Positions 1-7,988 are shown, counted from the first letter of the stretch. The stretch is 64,000 nt of DNA from Cyanobium sp. (GCA_014191755.1 BJHE01000001.1:62001-126000), one strand, 5' to 3'. Numbers and translations: made by a program. The notes: generated by a model from the sequence alone, not told the origin.

Positions 1-1
1 G

Positions 2-517
2 CGCGCCTACAAGGATGAATTGGAGTTTGAAGCGCTGCTCAGCAATCAGCCCGAACCAAGTTCGGAGGAGCTTCAGAAACGCCTCAGCGAAAAGGCGAGG
101 GAACTCCAAGATCAATCCAAGCAGGAAAGCACCCATGCCATCAAAAATGTCTTTGCCGACATCGCAAGCTTGATCGGGTTTGTACTGGTCTGCCTGCTAG
201 GTCAGAGGGATATTCAGATCCTGCGCGGCTTCATCGATGAAGTCGTCTACGGATTGAGTGATAGCGCTAAGGCTTTTACGATCATTCTCGCTACCGACAT
301 TTTCGTGGGTTTCCATAGTCCTGAAGGTTGGACTGTGCTGCTTGATGGGGTCGCCCGCCACCTCGGTCTGCCGGCCAAGGAAAACTTCATCATGCTCTTC
401 ATCGCCACCTTCCCGGTGGTGCTGGCCACGATCTTCAAATACTGGATCTTCCGCTACCTCAATCGCGTCTCCCCTTCTTCGGTGGCCACCTTGCGCACCA
501 TGAATGGCGGTGGTTGA
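2..517 (+). CDS. pcxA: Proton extrusion protein PcxA (CemA family), 3' part
   Basis: The reading frame is open from the window edge, so only the C-terminal ~171 residues are present; the TTG start in the ORF track is an artefact of truncation. Three hydrophobic segments are visible (near ADIASLIGFVLVCLLG, AFTIILATDIFVGFHS and FIMLFIATFPVVLATI), and the tail FKYWIFRYLNRVSPSSVAT is typical of cyanobacterial PcxA and chloroplast CemA. The family is required for light-induced proton extrusion at the cytoplasmic membrane and supports inorganic carbon uptake. The stop lies 14 bp inside the next gene (cobU), which suggests co-transcription. Identification rests on recognised family sequence; the N-terminus cannot be judged. 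Confidence 0.88.
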   Translation, partial: RAYKDELEFEALLSNQPEPSSEELQKRLSEKARELQDQSKQESTHAIKNVFADIASLIGFVLVCLLGQRDIQILRGFIDEVVYGLSDSAKAFTIILATDIFVGFHSPEGWTVLLDGVARHLGLPAKENFIMLFIATFPVVLATIFKYWIFRYLNRVSPSSVATLRTMNGGG

Positions 518-1070
518 TTCCAATCTTCCCCGTTTCACCTTGATCAGTGGTCCTGCCGGTTCAGGCAAGAGCCGCTGGGCTGAACATCTCGCCGCGCAAA
601 GTGGTCTCGAGGTGATTTACATCGCCACCGGTCCCATCCTTGAGGATGATGCCAGCTGGCAGGAGAGGCTGCGACGTCACCGAGATCGTCGTCCGCCGGA
701 CTGGGACCTCTGGGAAGTGGCTGGCGATCTCTCGCCTGCTTTAGGGCGATTGGTTTCGGGGCAGCTCGCCCTGATCGATTCCCTAGGCACCTGGGTGGCG
801 GCCCACCTTGAGGCCGATCAGGGCGAATGGTCGGGTTGTTGTCAGGCCCTGCTGGAGCAGGTGCGAATCGGAGCGGGCCATCTGCTGATGGTGGGCGAGG
901 AATGTGGCTGGGGGGTGGTTCCCCCCACGGCGGTGGGAGGACGTTTCCGGGAGCGGCTCGCTGTCCTGCAACAGCAGCTGGCCGCCGAAGCAGATGCATC
1001 CTGGCTGGTGATTCACGGTCGTGCTCTCAATCTCATGAGCCTGAGCCTTCCGGTGCCGGGTGTCCCCTGA
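504..1070 (+). CDS. cobU: Adenosylcobinamide kinase / guanylyltransferase CobU
   Basis: Predicted bifunctional enzyme of the cobalamin nucleotide-loop pathway: it phosphorylates adenosylcobinamide and then transfers GMP to it. A P-loop GPAGSGKS occupies residues 16-23 and is followed by the YIATG strand and a histidine/arginine-rich segment (RLRRHRDRRP) where CobU carries its guanylylated histidine. At 188 aa the length is normal for CobU. The gene overlaps the end of pcxA by 14 bp. It fits with the cobalamin riboswitch and hupE-cobW unit further along, pointing to a cell that makes or remodels a corrinoid. The C-terminal 30 residues diverge from the classic CobU pattern, so fine function is inferred. 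Confidence 0.85.
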   Translation: MAVVDSNLPRFTLISGPAGSGKSRWAEHLAAQSGLEVIYIATGPILEDDASWQERLRRHRDRRPPDWDLWEVAGDLSPALGRLVSGQLALIDSLGTWVAAHLEADQGEWSGCCQALLEQVRIGAGHLLMVGEECGWGVVPPTAVGGRFRERLAVLQQQLAAEADASWLVIHGRALNLMSLSLPVPGVP

Positions 1071-1096
1071 TTCCCCCACCAACCGCCCCATCCACC

Positions 1097-1609
1097 ATGC
1101 CCAGGGTCGTTCTCTACCAGCCCCAGATTCCTCCCAACACAGGCAATGTGGCCCGCACCTGCGCCGCCACCGCTACCCAATTGCACCTGATTGAACCGCT
1201 GGGATTTCAGATTGATGACCGTCAGCTGCGCCGAGCCGGCCTCGACTACTGGCCCTTGGTGCCGCTTACGCTGCATCCTGATCTCCTGGCCTTCCTGGCC
1301 CACCAACGAGGCCGGGGCGGCCGCCTGATCGCCCTCAGCAGCCATGCCGCCCAGAGTTACATCGGTTTCAGCTTCCGCCCCGACGACTGGCTGCTCTTCG
1401 GCCGGGAAACGGATGGCCTGCCCTCGGATCTCCAGCAGGAGGCCGACGCCCGCCTGACGATTCCTCTCGCTCGCCCGTCCCTGATGGGGGCTCCCGGCGT
1501 GCGCAGCCTCAATCTCTCAGTTGCCGTGGGTGTGGTTCTGTTTGAAGCCATCCGGCAGCTGAACAGCGGCACAGCCCCTTGGAGTCCCCCCAGCGGCAGT
1601 GGGTTCTGA
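1097..1609 (+). CDS. trmL: tRNA (cytidine/uridine-2'-O-)-methyltransferase TrmL (SpoU family)
   Basis: A 170-aa SpoU-type knotted methyltransferase. The three family motifs are visible: IPPNTGNVARTCAAT near the start, LLFGRETDGLP in the middle, and IPL.R....GVRSLNLSVAV at the C-terminus that builds the SAM-binding knot. TrmL methylates the wobble-position ribose of tRNA-Leu isoacceptors. The ORF track extends upstream to 827, but that part is a shadow of cobU; the ATG beginning MPRVVLYQP matches the family start and falls 26 bp after cobU. Probably co-transcribed with cobU. The exact tRNA substrate is inferred from family. Confidence 0.9.
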   Translation: MPRVVLYQPQIPPNTGNVARTCAATATQLHLIEPLGFQIDDRQLRRAGLDYWPLVPLTLHPDLLAFLAHQRGRGGRLIALSSHAAQSYIGFSFRPDDWLLFGRETDGLPSDLQQEADARLTIPLARPSLMGAPGVRSLNLSVAVGVVLFEAIRQLNSGTAPWSPPSGSGF

Positions 1610-1752
1610 GCTGATCGCACTAGATCTGGTGCCCAGCGAGGGCCCGATTTGTCGCAGGGAACACTTGATCCCCAGGAGGCTGGGCGCTACTGTCTGCGCG
1701 GCCCGGGGATGTTGGCTTCTCCAACGGGTCTTGTCCAACGGGTGAATCCTGC

Positions 1753-2643
1753 ATGAAGCCTTACCGATTGATGCTCCCTCTGCTGCTTGCCACACCGGCA
1801 TTGGTGCCTGTGGTTGGCGCAGTTGCAAGCAATCCCGCCTTCAAGGCCCTGGAGCCTGAGGGTTTCCAGATTCTTGATGAGGTTGTGGTGGAGCCCTCTC
1901 CACCCCTGTCCCGCCCATCCACAGACACCTTGATCGCCCAGGAGATCGAGATTCCACGCCGGCCCTCGCTGCCGCCGCCACCGCCGGCCACCACAGTCTC
2001 CACAGTCGTTCGCCTGGGTGACACCCTGCTCAAGATCGCTCAGCGGTACGGCCTCACCATGGGAGAGCTGTTGCAGCTGAATCCCGGCCTGGAAACCGCC
2101 CGTCTCGTGGTCGGCAGTCAGATTCAGGTGGTGAGGTCGGCACCTGGCCGCAGCCGCATGCTGCTCGGCCTGGCTCCGGTAGGAAGTGGAGGGCTGAGCT
2201 GGCCAGAACTTCCCTCCTTCGGCAACGACCAGCGCCCAACGTCCCCCTATCTGCGGGGCAACAGCGCGTTGATCTGGCCAGCCCAGGGAACCTTCACCTC
2301 TGGCTACGGCTGGCGTTGGGGGCGCATGCACAGAGGCATCGACATCGCCAACAACGTCGGTACACCGATCGTGGCAGCGGCTCGTGGTCGGGTGAGCTTC
2401 GCTGGCTGGCACGAAGGCGGCTATGGGTATTTCGTTGAGATCACCCACGAGGATGGAAGCAGAACCCGCTACGGCCACAACAGCAACCTGCTGGTGAGGG
2501 AAGGGCAGCAGGTTGACCAGGGACAGGTGATCAGCCAGATGGGAAGCACAGGACGCAGCACCGGTCCCCATCTTCATTTCGAGGTCCTCCCCCCCGGAGA
2601 GGGGGCGATGAATCCGCTCCAGTTCCTGCCCCCCAGGGCCTGA
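1753..2643 (+). CDS. Secreted LysM + M23 metallopeptidase (murein hydrolase-like)
   Basis: 296 aa with an N-terminal hydrophobic signal segment (MKPYRLMLPLLLATPALVP), a proline-rich linker, a LysM peptidoglycan-binding domain (about residues 86-130, VVRLGDTLLKIAQRYGLTM...LNPGL) and a C-terminal M23 domain. The zinc motifs HRGIDIA and HLHFEV are both present, so it could be an active endopeptidase rather than a degenerate EnvC/NlpD activator. It acts in the periplasm on peptide cross-links during cell growth or division. A short G/C hairpin (GAGCAGGGC...GCCCTTGCTC) directly follows the stop, without a U-tract. The specific homologue in well-studied species cannot be assigned. Confidence 0.88.
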   Translation: MKPYRLMLPLLLATPALVPVVGAVASNPAFKALEPEGFQILDEVVVEPSPPLSRPSTDTLIAQEIEIPRRPSLPPPPPATTVSTVVRLGDTLLKIAQRYGLTMGELLQLNPGLETARLVVGSQIQVVRSAPGRSRMLLGLAPVGSGGLSWPELPSFGNDQRPTSPYLRGNSALIWPAQGTFTSGYGWRWGRMHRGIDIANNVGTPIVAAARGRVSFAGWHEGGYGYFVEITHEDGSRTRYGHNSNLLVREGQQVDQGQVISQMGSTGRSTGPHLHFEVLPPGEGAMNPLQFLPPRA

Positions 2644-2709
2644 GCAGGGCCAACGCCCTTGCTCCCCTCATGAAGGGTGTCAGTCCATCCCCTAAGATCA
2701 AAGCGTTGG

Positions 2710-2783
2710 GGCTCGGTAGCTCAGCTGGTTAGAGCGTGGGATTCATAACCCCAAGGTCGGGAGTTCAAGTCTCCCCCGAGCCA
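2710..2783 (+). tRNA. tRNA with CAU anticodon (probably elongator tRNA-Met)
   Basis: A 74-nt cloverleaf can be folded by eye: acceptor GGCTCGG pairs perfectly with CCGAGCC, D stem GCTC/GAGC, anticodon loop TTCATAA, T stem GGGAG/CTCCC with TTC in the loop, discriminator A. The G1-C72 pair excludes the usual bacterial initiator tRNA. The anticodon CAU fits elongator tRNA-Met; tRNA-Ile decoding AUA through lysidine is the alternative. The anticodon stem (TGGGA/CCCCA) ends in an A31-C39 mismatch beside the loop. CCA is not encoded. Confidence 0.93.
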
Positions 2784-2832
2784 TGGGCAGTGCTTTTCGA
2801 AGGTGCTGCCAATTAGGGCAACCTCGCGCTGA

Positions 2833-3246
2833 TCAGCGAAGGTCGATTGCCCGCAGTCTTGTGCGGAAGCCGCCGGATTCCGACTCCCCATCTCCATTCT
2901 CCGTTTCCTCGGCAGCCAGGTTGAAGGGGTTCACGGCTGAGCCTTCGTCACCATTGCCTGCCCACGGCACAGAGCCCTGAATGAAGACTGAATCCTGGCG
3001 GCGTGGATCTGCCGCAACCACCACGACCTCCTGGGCGTTCTGCGCCCGACGGCTCCGGCCGTAACCACTTGTGGCCCGATTTTCCAAGGCCCTCGTGAGA
3101 CTGCGGCTGCGGTTCGCAGCCCCCACCGTTTCGCCGTCCTTGGGGCGGATCAGGGGATTGCCCTTGAGTTCCGAACGAACCTGATTGAGAAGCCGGAAGT
3201 GACCGGTGGTGTTGTACTTGCGAAGCACGGCGGGATCCCAGGCCAT
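2833..3246 (-). CDS. Conserved cyanobacterial protein of unknown function (137 aa)
   Basis: The N-terminus MAWDPAVLRKYNTTGHFR followed by LLNQVRSELK is a pattern I recognise from small hypothetical proteins found throughout cyanobacteria, but no function is known to me. The rest is low complexity: basic (RSRSLTRALENR, GRSRRAQ) and then acidic (AEETENGDGESE). No signal peptide or membrane segment is visible. The track begins at an upstream TTG; the ATG at 3246 is preferred because it matches the family start. The gene is divergent from the peroxiredoxin gene (190 bp between starts) and convergent with the tRNA. Confidence 0.72.
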   Translation of the reverse strand: MAWDPAVLRKYNTTGHFRLLNQVRSELKGNPLIRPKDGETVGAANRSRSLTRALENRATSGYGRSRRAQNAQEVVVVAADPRRQDSVFIQGSVPWAGNGDEGSAVNPFNLAAEETENGDGESESGGFRTRLRAIDLR

Positions 3247-3435
3247 CAGGCTCAATCAACAGGACGATCTGCTGAGCCTATGGCGGCGCGGCACACCAGG
3301 GGCTTAGCAATTGTGATAGGTTGTTAAGGAGCCAACTGGTAGTCGGTCCGACTTCGCCTGAGTCCCTCGGGCCCGAGTCACTCCGTCAACGCCAAGGCCT
3401 CGGACCTCCACTAAGACACCACCACCTCCCCTCCC

Positions 3436-4026
3436 ATGACCAGGCTCGTCGGTTTGCCGGCTCCCGAATTCACGGCCACGGCTGTTGTGGATCAGGAGTT
3501 CAAAGAGATCAATCTTTCCGACTACCGCGGCAAGTACGTGGTGCTCTTCTTCTATCCGCTCGATTTCACCTTCGTCTGTCCCACGGAGATTACGGCCTTC
3601 AGTGATCGCTACGCTGATTTCACCAGCCGTAACACCGAGGTGCTTGGTGTTTCGGTGGACAGTCAGTTCAGCCACCTGGCCTGGGTGCAGACCGATCGCA
3701 AGGACGGCGGTCTTGGCGATATCGCCTACCCCCTAGTGGCCGATCTGAAGAAGGAGATCGCCGCATCCTACGAGGTTCTTGATGAATCCGCAGGCATCGC
3801 TCTGAGAGGCTTATTCATCATCGACCCCGATGGGGTCATCATGCACAGCACGATCAATAACCTGCCCGTGGGTCGCAGTGTGGATGAAACCCTGCGGGTA
3901 CTGCAGGCCTTCCAGTATGTGCAGTCCCATCCCGATGAGGTCTGCCCCGCCAACTGGCAGCCCGGCGACAAGACGATGAATCCCGATCCCGTCAAGAGCA
4001 AAGATTTCTTTGCCGCTGTAAACTGA
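3436..4026 (+). CDS. 2-Cys peroxiredoxin
   Basis: Thiol peroxidase that reduces H2O2 and organic peroxides using thioredoxin-type donors. The peroxidatic cysteine is C48 in TFVCPTEI and the resolving cysteine is C170 in EVCPANW, with 196 aa, normal for typical 2-Cys enzymes. It carries a [10 protein letters not shown] loop, the hallmark of overoxidation-sensitive Prx; the C-terminal YF partner motif appears as DFFAAVN, so sensitivity is uncertain. Monocistronic: divergent from the upstream gene and followed by a strong intrinsic terminator at 4076-4102. In cyanobacteria and chloroplasts this enzyme protects against photosynthetic peroxides. Confidence 0.95.
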   Translation: MTRLVGLPAPEFTATAVVDQEFKEINLSDYRGKYVVLFFYPLDFTFVCPTEITAFSDRYADFTSRNTEVLGVSVDSQFSHLAWVQTDRKDGGLGDIAYPLVADLKKEIAASYEVLDESAGIALRGLFIIDPDGVIMHSTINNLPVGRSVDETLRVLQAFQYVQSHPDEVCPANWQPGDKTMNPDPVKSKDFFAAVN

Positions 4027-4075
4027 TCTTCGATCTTCGCTTATTTCGTCCGTTTCGGTAATCGATTCGATGGTC

Positions 4076-4102
4076 GGGGTCCCTGTTGGGGCCCCTTTTT
4101 TT
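4076..4102 (+). terminator. Rho-independent terminator of the peroxiredoxin gene
   Basis: An 8-bp stem GGGGTCCC / GGGGCCCC (one G-U pair) with a TGTT loop is followed immediately by seven T residues. It begins about 50 bp after the peroxiredoxin stop. Confidence 0.85.
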
Positions 4103-4547
4103 GGCCACCATCGCTTCGGCGACGCCCCTGATTCACAGCAGGGTCAGCCGGCCCCGCGATCCATCCAGACCCGCCAGCCGACCCAGAGACCGGCACCCCG
4201 AGATCGCCCGGGCGCTAGCGGAGCACCTCCTCCAGGACGAGGTCGCCTGGAAAGCACGTCGTCGAGGCCTTCAGCTGAAGCGGCCTACACCGATGCCAGC
4301 CACCTGCTGCAACAGGCCGGCGTTGCGCCACTGGGTGAGATCATTCAGTCGACTCGGTAGTGAGCCTCCGCTTACATCCTCCAGGGCGCTGCCCCAAGCC
4401 TCCCGCCACGCTGAGCAATGCGGTCCGTGGCCCGATCCCGCCCCGGCCCTCTCCCACTGGGCTCGCCGGGACGCATCGGTGATCCGGGTTCTTTCACCAG
4501 GAGCCCGGGGCCACCGCCACCAGCCGGCTGCCACGGCGATGGACGGA
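4103..4547. other. 445-bp stretch with no supportable gene; possible gene remnant
   Basis: It lies between the peroxiredoxin terminator and the 3' end of purQ. ORFs on both strands are short, mutually overlapping and rich in Arg/Pro/Ala, as random high-GC frames are. On the plus strand one frame gives EIARALAEHLLQDEVAWKA and a second frame, starting slightly later, gives AYTDASHLLQQAGVAPLGE before a stop; joined by a frameshift near 4270 they read like the end of a protein. That is suggestive only. No RNA gene or repeat was recognised. Confidence 0.4.
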
Positions 4548-5201
4548 TCAGCCCAGGGCGGCCGCCAGAAGCCGCCGGCCGTCGATGCCGCCGGTAGCCG
4601 GGTCGCAGGCCCGCTCCGGGTGGGGCATCAGGCCGAGCACATTGCCTGCCGCATTGGTCAGGCCGGCCACATCGCCCACCGAGCCATTGGGATTGTCGGC
4701 ATAGCGGAGCACCACCCGCCCCTCCTGCTCCAGCTGATCGAGGTGTTCGGCATCGAGCTGGTAGCGGCCCTCACCGTGGGCGATCGGCAGCGTGATCGTT
4801 TCGCCGAGCCCATAGGCTTGAAGCCAAGGACTGGAGGGATTGCTGACCACGAGGTCCACGGGTTGGCAGAGGAAATGAAGGTCTCGGTTGCGGGTGAGGG
4901 CACCGGGCAGCAGGCCCATCTCCGTGAGCACCTGAAATCCGTTGCAGATACCCAAAACCGGCCCACCATTGGCGGCGAAGTCACGCACGGCCTGCAGCAG
5001 CGGCGCAAAGCGGGCAATTGCCCCGCAGCGTAGGTAATCGCCATAGCTGAACCCGCCCGGCAGCACCACGGCATCGATCCCACTGAGTTCCCGTTCCTCA
5101 TGCCAGAGAAAACGGGTCGTCAGTCCCAGACAGCCCTCCAGGGCCCAGCGCACATCCCGGTCGCAATTGGAGCCGGGAAAGACCACCACGCCGATGGTCA
5201 T
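4548..5201 (-). CDS. purQ: Phosphoribosylformylglycinamidine synthase subunit PurQ
   Basis: Glutaminase subunit of the FGAM synthase complex (step 4 of purine synthesis); it supplies ammonia to PurL. Class-I amidotransferase triad residues are visible: nucleophile C86 in GPVLGICNG and H194/E196 in MPHPERA. The N-terminal [15 protein letters not shown] matches PurQ. At 217 aa the length is normal for the small, separate PurQ used with PurS. Its start overlaps the purS stop by 4 bp (ATGA), giving a purS-purQ operon; purL is not in the window. Confidence 0.97.
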   Translation of the reverse strand: MTIGVVVFPGSNCDRDVRWALEGCLGLTTRFLWHEERELSGIDAVVLPGGFSYGDYLRCGAIARFAPLLQAVRDFAANGGPVLGICNGFQVLTEMGLLPGALTRNRDLHFLCQPVDLVVSNPSSPWLQAYGLGETITLPIAHGEGRYQLDAEHLDQLEQEGRVVLRYADNPNGSVGDVAGLTNAAGNVLGLMPHPERACDPATGGIDGRRLLAAALG

Positions 5202-5470
5202 GGCTCGACTCCGCCGGCGATCTCGGCCAGATCCACGCTCCAGTTTTCGATCACGGGATTGGCAAGCAGCCGGTCACCGAGCAGGTCCAGCCTTGCCTGG
5301 GCCTCCGCCCGGTCCGGTGCCTCCAGATCCACCTCAATGGCCTTACCGATCCGGAGACGTTTCACACCTTCCACCCCAAGCCGTTGGGCAGCGGCTCGAG
5401 TTGCCTCCCCAGCCGGATCAAGCACCGAAGGGCGGAGGGAAACCAGAACACGGGCTTTGAAGAGCGGCAC
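5198..5470 (-). CDS. purS: Phosphoribosylformylglycinamidine synthase subunit PurS
   Basis: Small (90 aa) structural subunit that bridges PurQ and PurL in the three-part FGAM synthase. The fold signature is a short strand ([18 protein letters not shown]), helix (AAAQRLG) and strand ([16 protein letters not shown]), then [15 protein letters not shown] near the C-terminus. It overlaps purQ by 4 bp in an ATGA junction, which implies translational coupling. It is divergent from the small secreted protein at 5564. Confidence 0.95.
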   Translation of the reverse strand: MPLFKARVLVSLRPSVLDPAGEATRAAAQRLGVEGVKRLRIGKAIEVDLEAPDRAEAQARLDLLGDRLLANPVIENWSVDLAEIAGGVEP

Positions 5471-5563
5471 CGGCGGAGGGCAGGTTTGTTAAATCTTGGC
5501 AGGCCGGCCCCCCCACCCCTCAGGCATCAGAGCAGGTTGAAGAAGGCTTCATCTCATGCTTTC

Positions 5564-5941
5564 GTGGGCTCCTCGCCAGTCTGGGTCAACCAACCGCTCC
5601 GGAGGTCACTGCTGCTGCTGTTGCTGATGGCCGCTGTTCAGCTCAATGCCGGAGCAGAGGTCAGGGCGGCGGTTCCGACCCCAACCCCCCAGGCCATACC
5701 CCTGGAATGCCGGCTGGAGAGAGGACTATGGCAGCCCTGCTGGATGGAGGTGGTGACGATCGGAAGCCAGTGGGCCCTCGTGGTGGGTGCTCAACGCTGG
5801 GAATTCCGCCACGACGGCCGCGGCCGCGTGACCATGCAGCACGGAGCCGGTTCCTGGCGGCCGGTGAGCAGCCGCTGGGAGGACCGCAACAGCCTCTGTT
5901 GGGATGGGGTCTGCGCCCGCGGTGACATCCCCCTGGATTGA
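5564..5941 (+). CDS. Small secreted protein, unknown function
   Basis: A 125-aa frame with a GTG start that yields a good signal peptide (basic NQPLRR followed by SLLLLLLMAAVQLNAGA). The mature part has four cysteines (LECRL, QPCWM, SLCWDG, GVCARG), tryptophans and a repeated WEF/WED character, compatible with a small disulfide-stabilised periplasmic or lumenal domain. I do not recognise the family. The ORF-track start at 5384 overlaps purS on the other strand and is rejected. It ends 3 bp before the convergent cobW stop. Confidence 0.6.
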   Translation: MGSSPVWVNQPLRRSLLLLLLMAAVQLNAGAEVRAAVPTPTPQAIPLECRLERGLWQPCWMEVVTIGSQWALVVGAQRWEFRHDGRGRVTMQHGAGSWRPVSSRWEDRNSLCWDGVCARGDIPLD

Positions 5942-5944
5942 GAA

Positions 5945-7084
5945 TCAGGCTGTCGTTCGCGAGCCGATGCTGGCCCAGAGGGAGGCGAAGGCCCGCTCCA
6001 GCCGAGGCGCGTCGGCGGCGGCCCCCAGCACCACCAACTCCAGGGAGGGCTCGGCGGGCACCGAGCCCGGGATTTCCTGGGCTTCATACCAGCAATCCAG
6101 GCGGGCTCCCACGGCTTGGATCTGCAGGGGAAGGCGGCGACCTTCCTGGTGGAGTCGTCCCTTAAGTCGCAAAACCGGTTCCGTGCGGATCAGATGCAGG
6201 AGCTGTTGCTCAAGGGCTTCCCGCTCCCACAGACCGGTGCGGCGGATCACTACGGCCTCCATGGCGACATGGGTGTGGTGGTGCTCATGGTCATGGTCAT
6301 GATCGTGCTCATGGTCATGCTCATGGTCGGATCCGACCGCGCCCTGCTCCGCGGCGTTCCGGAGGTGGGGATCGTCGCTCGGATCAGCGCCCCTGGAGGC
6401 CAGCAGCAGGAACGGATCCACCCTGCCCCGGGCCATTGGGAGCACGGAGGTGCCCGGCCGGAGACGGGGGCGAATCTGGCCAACAACCTGCTCCAACCGT
6501 GTTCCGTCCAAGCGGTCAGCCCGGCTGACGAGAACGAGATCAGCGGCCTCAAGCTGATCCTGGAAGAGGTCCTCGATCGCTCGCAGGTGATCAAGGCTGG
6601 GGTCCGCCCGGCGCTGGGCATCCACCGCCTCGGCATCACCAACCACATGTCCCGCCGCAAGAGCCTCGCCATCCACCACTGTGACCACGGCATGCACGCG
6701 GGTCCGGGTGCGGATGGATGGCCAGCCGAAGGCCGCTACGAGGGGTTCGGGTAGGGCGAGTCCGCTTGTTTCCACCACGATCCCGTCGAGGTCGTCGGAG
6801 CGCTCCAGCAGGCTCAACATGGTGGGCAGAAACTCATCTTGAACCGTGCAGCAGAGGCAGCCGTTGGCCAGTTCCACCAGGCGACCATCCAGTTCCTGGG
6901 CATCACAGAAGCCACAGGCAGCCAGCAGGTCGCCATCGATGCCGATCTCACCGAACTCATTGACCAGAACGGCGAGTTTCAGCCCGCTTTCCAGCAAGAG
7001 GTGACGCAACAGGGTGGTTTTGCCGGAGCCGAGGAAACCGGTCACCACGGTGACCGGCAACCGGCTGGACGGGGAGACGGCCAT
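5945..7084 (-). CDS. cobW: CobW/COG0523-family GTPase metal chaperone
   Basis: 379 aa. The G1 motif GFLGSGKT spans residues 16-23, the metal-binding CXCC motif GCLCC lies at about 75-79, and the C-terminal CobW domain starts near 275. Between the domains is a histidine/aspartate-rich run (about 253-272) typical of COG0523 proteins that store or hand over Zn, Ni or Co. It lies 2 bp after hupE and downstream of a cobalamin riboswitch, so a cobalt role in B12 synthesis is the best reading; zinc homeostasis would be the alternative without that context. The NKxD motif appears as SRAD, common in this family. The track start at 7171 is replaced by the ATG giving MAVSPSSRLPVTVVTG. Confidence 0.9.
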   Translation of the reverse strand: MAVSPSSRLPVTVVTGFLGSGKTTLLRHLLLESGLKLAVLVNEFGEIGIDGDLLAACGFCDAQELDGRLVELANGCLCCTVQDEFLPTMLSLLERSDDLDGIVVETSGLALPEPLVAAFGWPSIRTRTRVHAVVTVVDGEALAAGHVVGDAEAVDAQRRADPSLDHLRAIEDLFQDQLEAADLVLVSRADRLDGTRLEQVVGQIRPRLRPGTSVLPMARGRVDPFLLLASRGADPSDDPHLRNAAEQGAVGSDHEHDHEHDHDHDHEHHHTHVAMEAVVIRRTGLWEREALEQQLLHLIRTEPVLRLKGRLHQEGRRLPLQIQAVGARLDCWYEAQEIPGSVPAEPSLELVVLGAAADAPRLERAFASLWASIGSRTTA

Positions 7085-7086
7085 GC

Positions 7087-7713
7087 TCAACCCACCAGAG
7101 CGGACCAGGTCCAGGCGGCGCCGAGGCCGAGCAACACTGCCGCCATGGTGTGGCGGGTGGTGGCGGAGCAAGCGGCGGCGCTGTGGCGCAGAACACCGAG
7201 GGCCACCAGGAGCAACGCACCCTGGCTGATCAGCAACCCGATCAGGTAGGTGGCGATTGGCGCTGCAGTCCAGCCCAGCACCATTCCGCTGAGCACATAG
7301 CCATGCAAAGCGATCGCCGGGAGCAGGAGGCGGCGGTCCCAGCCCGCCAGGAGAATCAGGGCCACCAATACCAAGCTGAAAGACACCAGGGCTTCGGCCG
7401 CTGGCAGGCCTGGCAGCAGCAGCCCGAGGAAACTGCCACCCAGACCGGTGGCCAGCAGCGCGAGCATCCAGCTGCTGCGGTGACGCAGTCCCACCAGGGA
7501 GAGCGCCAGCAAAAAGAGCAGATGGTCGGGGCCCAGCACCGGGTGGGCCAGGCCGCTCAGCAGGCCGGTGAAGGGGTTGGGCTTGAGATGCAGCAGATGC
7601 ATCAGGTGGTGGGCGTGGGCCGCCTCTGGAAGCAACGCCAGGATCGCCAGGGCAGCGGGCAGCAGGGTTGCCAGGAAGCCGGGGCCCCGGCGCCCGGGAA
7701 GAGCTGAAGTCAT
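7087..7713 (-). CDS. HupE/UreJ-family metal permease (probably cobalt)
   Basis: 208-aa integral membrane protein with a signal-like first segment ending in AHAHH and about six further hydrophobic helices. The family motif HPVLGPDHLLFLLALSL is present, as are other conserved histidines (LHGYVLSG). HupE/UreJ proteins are secondary Ni2+ or Co2+ transporters. The cobalamin riboswitch directly upstream and the adjoining cobW point to Co2+ uptake for cobalamin rather than Ni2+ for hydrogenase or urease. The gene is translated as the first cistron of a hupE-cobW operon (2-bp gap). Confidence 0.88.
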   Translation of the reverse strand: MTSALPGRRGPGFLATLLPAALAILALLPEAAHAHHLMHLLHLKPNPFTGLLSGLAHPVLGPDHLLFLLALSLVGLRHRSSWMLALLATGLGGSFLGLLLPGLPAAEALVSFSLVLVALILLAGWDRRLLLPAIALHGYVLSGMVLGWTAAPIATYLIGLLISQGALLLVALGVLRHSAAACSATTRHTMAAVLLGLGAAWTWSALVG

Positions 7714-7744
7714 AGAAACCGGTCCGCGCCGAATTGTGGGTTTA

Positions 7745-7875
7745 AAACCGGCGGGCGTTCTGACTGGGCCAAAGAGTGGCCTTCACAGCTGCGGGACAGT
7801 GCCGGATTCGGGATCGGAATCCCCCACCGTGCTTTCCCCGTTTCCTTCGCAGGCTGATCCCCTACGAAACCGGTT
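7745..7875 (-). promoter_or_regulatory. Cobalamin (AdoCbl-type) riboswitch in the hupE-cobW leader
   Basis: On the minus strand the conserved core is easy to read: AATCCGGCACTGTCCCGC followed by the B12-box CAGCTGTGAA, then GGCCACTC...GGCC and the 3' signature AGTCAGAACGCCCGCCGG. The ends close as a P1 stem (AACCGG at the 5' side, CCGGTT at the 3' side). It ends about 30 nt before the hupE start, so it probably blocks translation initiation or causes termination when cobalamin is bound. Exact ends are estimates. Confidence 0.9.
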
Positions 7876-7928
7876 GAATAAACTCTAGGTGCAGGTTGGA
7901 TGGGTCTCCCCGATACCGCTCCAACCTT

Positions 7929-7985
7929 GAAGCGAACCCACAGAGCGGAAGCGAACCCACAGAGCGGAGGCGAGCCCTCAGAGGG
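7929..7985. repeat. Three 19-bp tandem repeats
   Basis: Two identical units GAAGCGAACCCACAGAGCG are followed by a diverged third, GAGGCGAGCCCTCAGAGGG. The array lies between the riboswitch leader and the stop of the pentapeptide gene, in noncoding sequence. No function is evident. Confidence 0.85.
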
Positions 7986-7988
7986 GGA

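Noticed and set aside
4086-5033. 315-aa plus-strand ORF covering purQ in antisense
   Set aside because: Starts inside a terminator and mostly overlaps purQ, whose catalytic residues are clear.
6116-6754. 212-aa plus-strand ORF with a Met/Val/Leu repeat opposite cobW
   Set aside because: The repeat is the antisense of the His/Asp-rich linker codons of cobW.
7929-7985. Possible CRISPR array
   Set aside because: Units abut directly with no spacers and only three copies.
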